Both the position numbers and the translations under genes were made by a program. Below the pieces are notes generated by a model that ran no database searches, was not told the DNA's origin, and saw only the letters and a program-made list of their open reading frames with translations. From Cyanoderma ruficeps (taxonomy: Eukaryota > Chordata > Aves > Passeriformes > Timaliidae): a stretch of DNA of 64,000 nucleotides. Each line of letters opens with the position of its first letter. Within the stretch, counting starts at the first letter, position 1. The stretch covers positions 2,384,941 through 2,448,940 of the forward strand of contig VZDJ01007749.1 in the NCBI GenBank assembly GCA_008694505.1, written 5' to 3'. This document shows, piece by piece, positions 62,034-64,000 of the stretch.

Positions 62034-64000
62034 TAATTTTTTCACATCCTTCTCTATGACTCTCCATGTACCAATACTAAAGTTTCATCTGTTGCTCAGG
62101 CTGTTCAGAACTGTCTTTAGCTTCTTTTATCAATATTCTGAATTTTATCTTAAATTTAAGAGCCCCACGTTCCAGTTTCATATCTGGGAATGTGTATGAA
62201 TGTATATATACATATTTGGTTTCACTTATAATCACTGCCCTTCCTTCTAATCAGCAGAAGGTCATGGCCTGCTTTTTCCCCCACTGCTGAATTGCAGACG
62301 ATTGAAATTTAATAAACATTTCCTGAAGAGTTTTCTATTACTGTGTGTACTCTGGTGTTTCAATTTTTCTCATTACGATTTTGCCTTTTCAGAATTATCC
62401 CTTTTTAAAGCAGAGAGGGAGGAAGAGAGGAAATTGCTGGATATGTCTGCCTTCCAGTCAGGATCAGCAAATGAAACTGGGGCTTTCTTAATGATATTTA
62501 AAATACCTTTGGGGTTTTTGTGCTTTGAAAACTACCTGTCATATTTAGAACCTCTAAGGTTATGGTGTGACTGGAAGAATGTACATGTGTTTCAAAATTT
62601 TTCCTCTTTTGCTTAATCCCTCTGCTTAAGTCACTTAGGTTATAAGGGGATGGTGGCCCCTTGGTGACTTGCCAGCCCTTCTGTATCTGTCCTGTGACCA
62701 TCAGCATGTAGGAACTCTTAGCCTTTTAGAAATACATCACTCTGGGGTACAAATGGCCTTTTTGATAGAGAGAGCTGCTTCCAGCCTATCACAAGCACCC
62801 AAAACACACACCTCTCTGCACAATTTAATGTTTCCACAGAGATTATGCCCAGTATTTGGGCACTCCAGGTATTTCAGACTTCCAGCCAGCTCTCAGTACT
62901 CCTGATAGTATCCAATTTCTTTTCATGTGTAATTCCTCTTATTTAATGCCCAAGCTTCTTGGGTTGGTAGGAAGGCTGCTACAGATCTACTGTTTTTTTA
63001 AATGCCTAGGTGCTCTGGTTCTTAACACTGCTGTAACCTTAAGTAACACAGCCAGAATGAATGTGCTCTGTTAGCATTTCTTAATTCTCTCTCATTTGTA
63101 CTCTGCTTTAAAATCTTTGGGGTCAATTTCGGCAGGCAGCTCCCCAGAAGATGGACAGCTGTATCAAACCCAAGACACACATCTTCCAGCCACTCCCCTG
63201 CCACTCCTCTGGTGTGCTGCCACCCACAGCTCTGCAGTGCCAACACACACAGGGATGAAACTCTCACTTTCTCACTTAGAAGGCACTTAAAAGTAATGGT
63301 GTAGAGAATCATGCCCGAACCCCTTCTTAAATATACTTCCTTCTGTATCATCATGTCTCTAATACACATTTCATGATGCTTAAGCTCAGCTGTCCCCTCC
63401 TCCTCCCCCCAAGTGCATTCACTGCAGCAATCTTCTGGATGCCCATATAGCACAGTGACATGTACCTATTACACTGAAATTATTAACAGTGCTGGTTTTG
63501 CTGACGACTATTTGTGCAATTCATTGCTGTGCCACATAAGAAGTGCCTCCAGCCCCATTAATCACATCATTTCCTTAGGATGTTAGGCACTATGACCACC
63601 AGGATATGACCAGCTTCTCCTTTAATATCTGCAGGTTATGGGCAAGCCGCCTTATCACCATGCAAACTCGCAGAATCAAGAGGGGCCTGAAAGACTAAAT
63701 ATTCCTTCTGTATTATATGAAACCCACATGGAGAGCTCTACCCTCCCCCGAGCACTGTTCCTCCTGGTCTCACTGCTGTTAAAATAAATTGCATGCTGGC
63801 TATGCTGCCTTCACAAACTGGTGTTCCTCAGGCGGCTCTTCACAGCCTTGGGATGAGCTGCAGAGATTAGCTCCGGGTGTGCAGCCCTCAGGGATGTAGT
63901 GTTGTCAGCTTTTCTCTCTCTTTTTCTGCAGGGGTGAGGAAATTTGACAAGTCCATCTAGTCCTGATAACAAAGCCATTATGGGAACTCGAGTGAGAGCG

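Larger units (their letters stand above)
40010..64000. other. Apparent intergenic spacer downstream of FSHR
   Basis: I recognise no protein-coding gene or structured RNA in this 24 kb. Open frames are short, lack recognisable similarity and overlap one another on both strands. In tetrapods FSHR is followed by LHCGR in the same orientation, so this is probably the FSHR-LHCGR spacer, but no LHCGR signal-peptide exon was seen. It holds a probable LTR, a CR1 fragment, microsatellites, a few local tandem duplications and some homeodomain-site-rich patches. Segments such as 40.9-44.0, 50.9-52.1, 52.2-55.5 and 57.7-61.9 kb show nothing notable. Confidence 0.75.

Noticed and set aside
40010..64000. 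First exon or promoter of LHCGR expected by synteny
   Set aside because: No signal peptide plus cysteine-rich LRR cap sequence, and no CpG-rich promoter, was seen; the gene probably starts beyond the window.
1..64000. CRISPR arrays, operons, phage or other prokaryotic systems, and tRNA or rRNA genes
   Set aside because: The only repeats are simple sequences, small tandem duplications and transposon fragments. Gene structure is spliced and vertebrate, and no cloverleaf or rRNA core was recognised, although weak tRNA-like folds cannot be excluded by eye.

Overview
This is vertebrate nuclear DNA, almost certainly from a bird. It is AT-rich and intron-rich, carries 3' fragments of CR1 retroposons (the typical avian LINE), and has few other interspersed repeats. 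It holds one recognisable protein-coding gene: the 3' part of the follicle-stimulating hormone receptor gene (FSHR), on the + strand. Eight exons, corresponding to exons 3-10 of the ten-exon vertebrate gene, can be placed to the base with GT-AG junctions and an unbroken reading frame: 13387-13461, 13854-13928, 21481-21552, 23769-23846, 27416-27484, 27595-27669, 32560-32745 and 38539-39766. Exons 1 and 2 (signal peptide and first repeat) were not found and should lie upstream of the window.

Layout: 1-13386 is the 3' part of intron 2; 13387-32745 holds exons 3-9, which encode the leucine-rich-repeat (LRR) ectodomain; 32746-38538 is intron 9; 38539-39766 is the large last exon, encoding the hinge, seven transmembrane helices and cytoplasmic tail; a 3' UTR follows. 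From about 40 kb to the end I see no gene. By conserved synteny this should be spacer between FSHR and its tandem paralogue LHCGR, but no LHCGR exon is visible. The spacer contains a probable reverse-oriented retroviral LTR near 46 kb, one CR1 fragment and several microsatellites.

The receptor looks intact and functional. With mammalian-length exons 1-2 it would be 693 residues, and all hinge cysteines, the ERW motif, the TM6 Asp and the NPxxY-type motif fall at human FSHR positions. Points worth a second look: every intron begins with an in-frame stop, so retention of any intron ends the protein cleanly; a perfect consensus decoy donor and two AATAAA hexamers lie just after exon 9, where truncation would give a soluble ectodomain; intron 7 is very short with an off-consensus donor; the glycosylation and sulfation motifs differ from human; two nearly pure GC-ending codon patches coincide with LHCGR-like residues in exon 10; and there are candidate non-coding control clusters, notably a MEIS/PBX-like cluster in intron 6. 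I found no operon, CRISPR, phage or other novel multi-gene system; the window is an ordinary vertebrate gene with interesting details.
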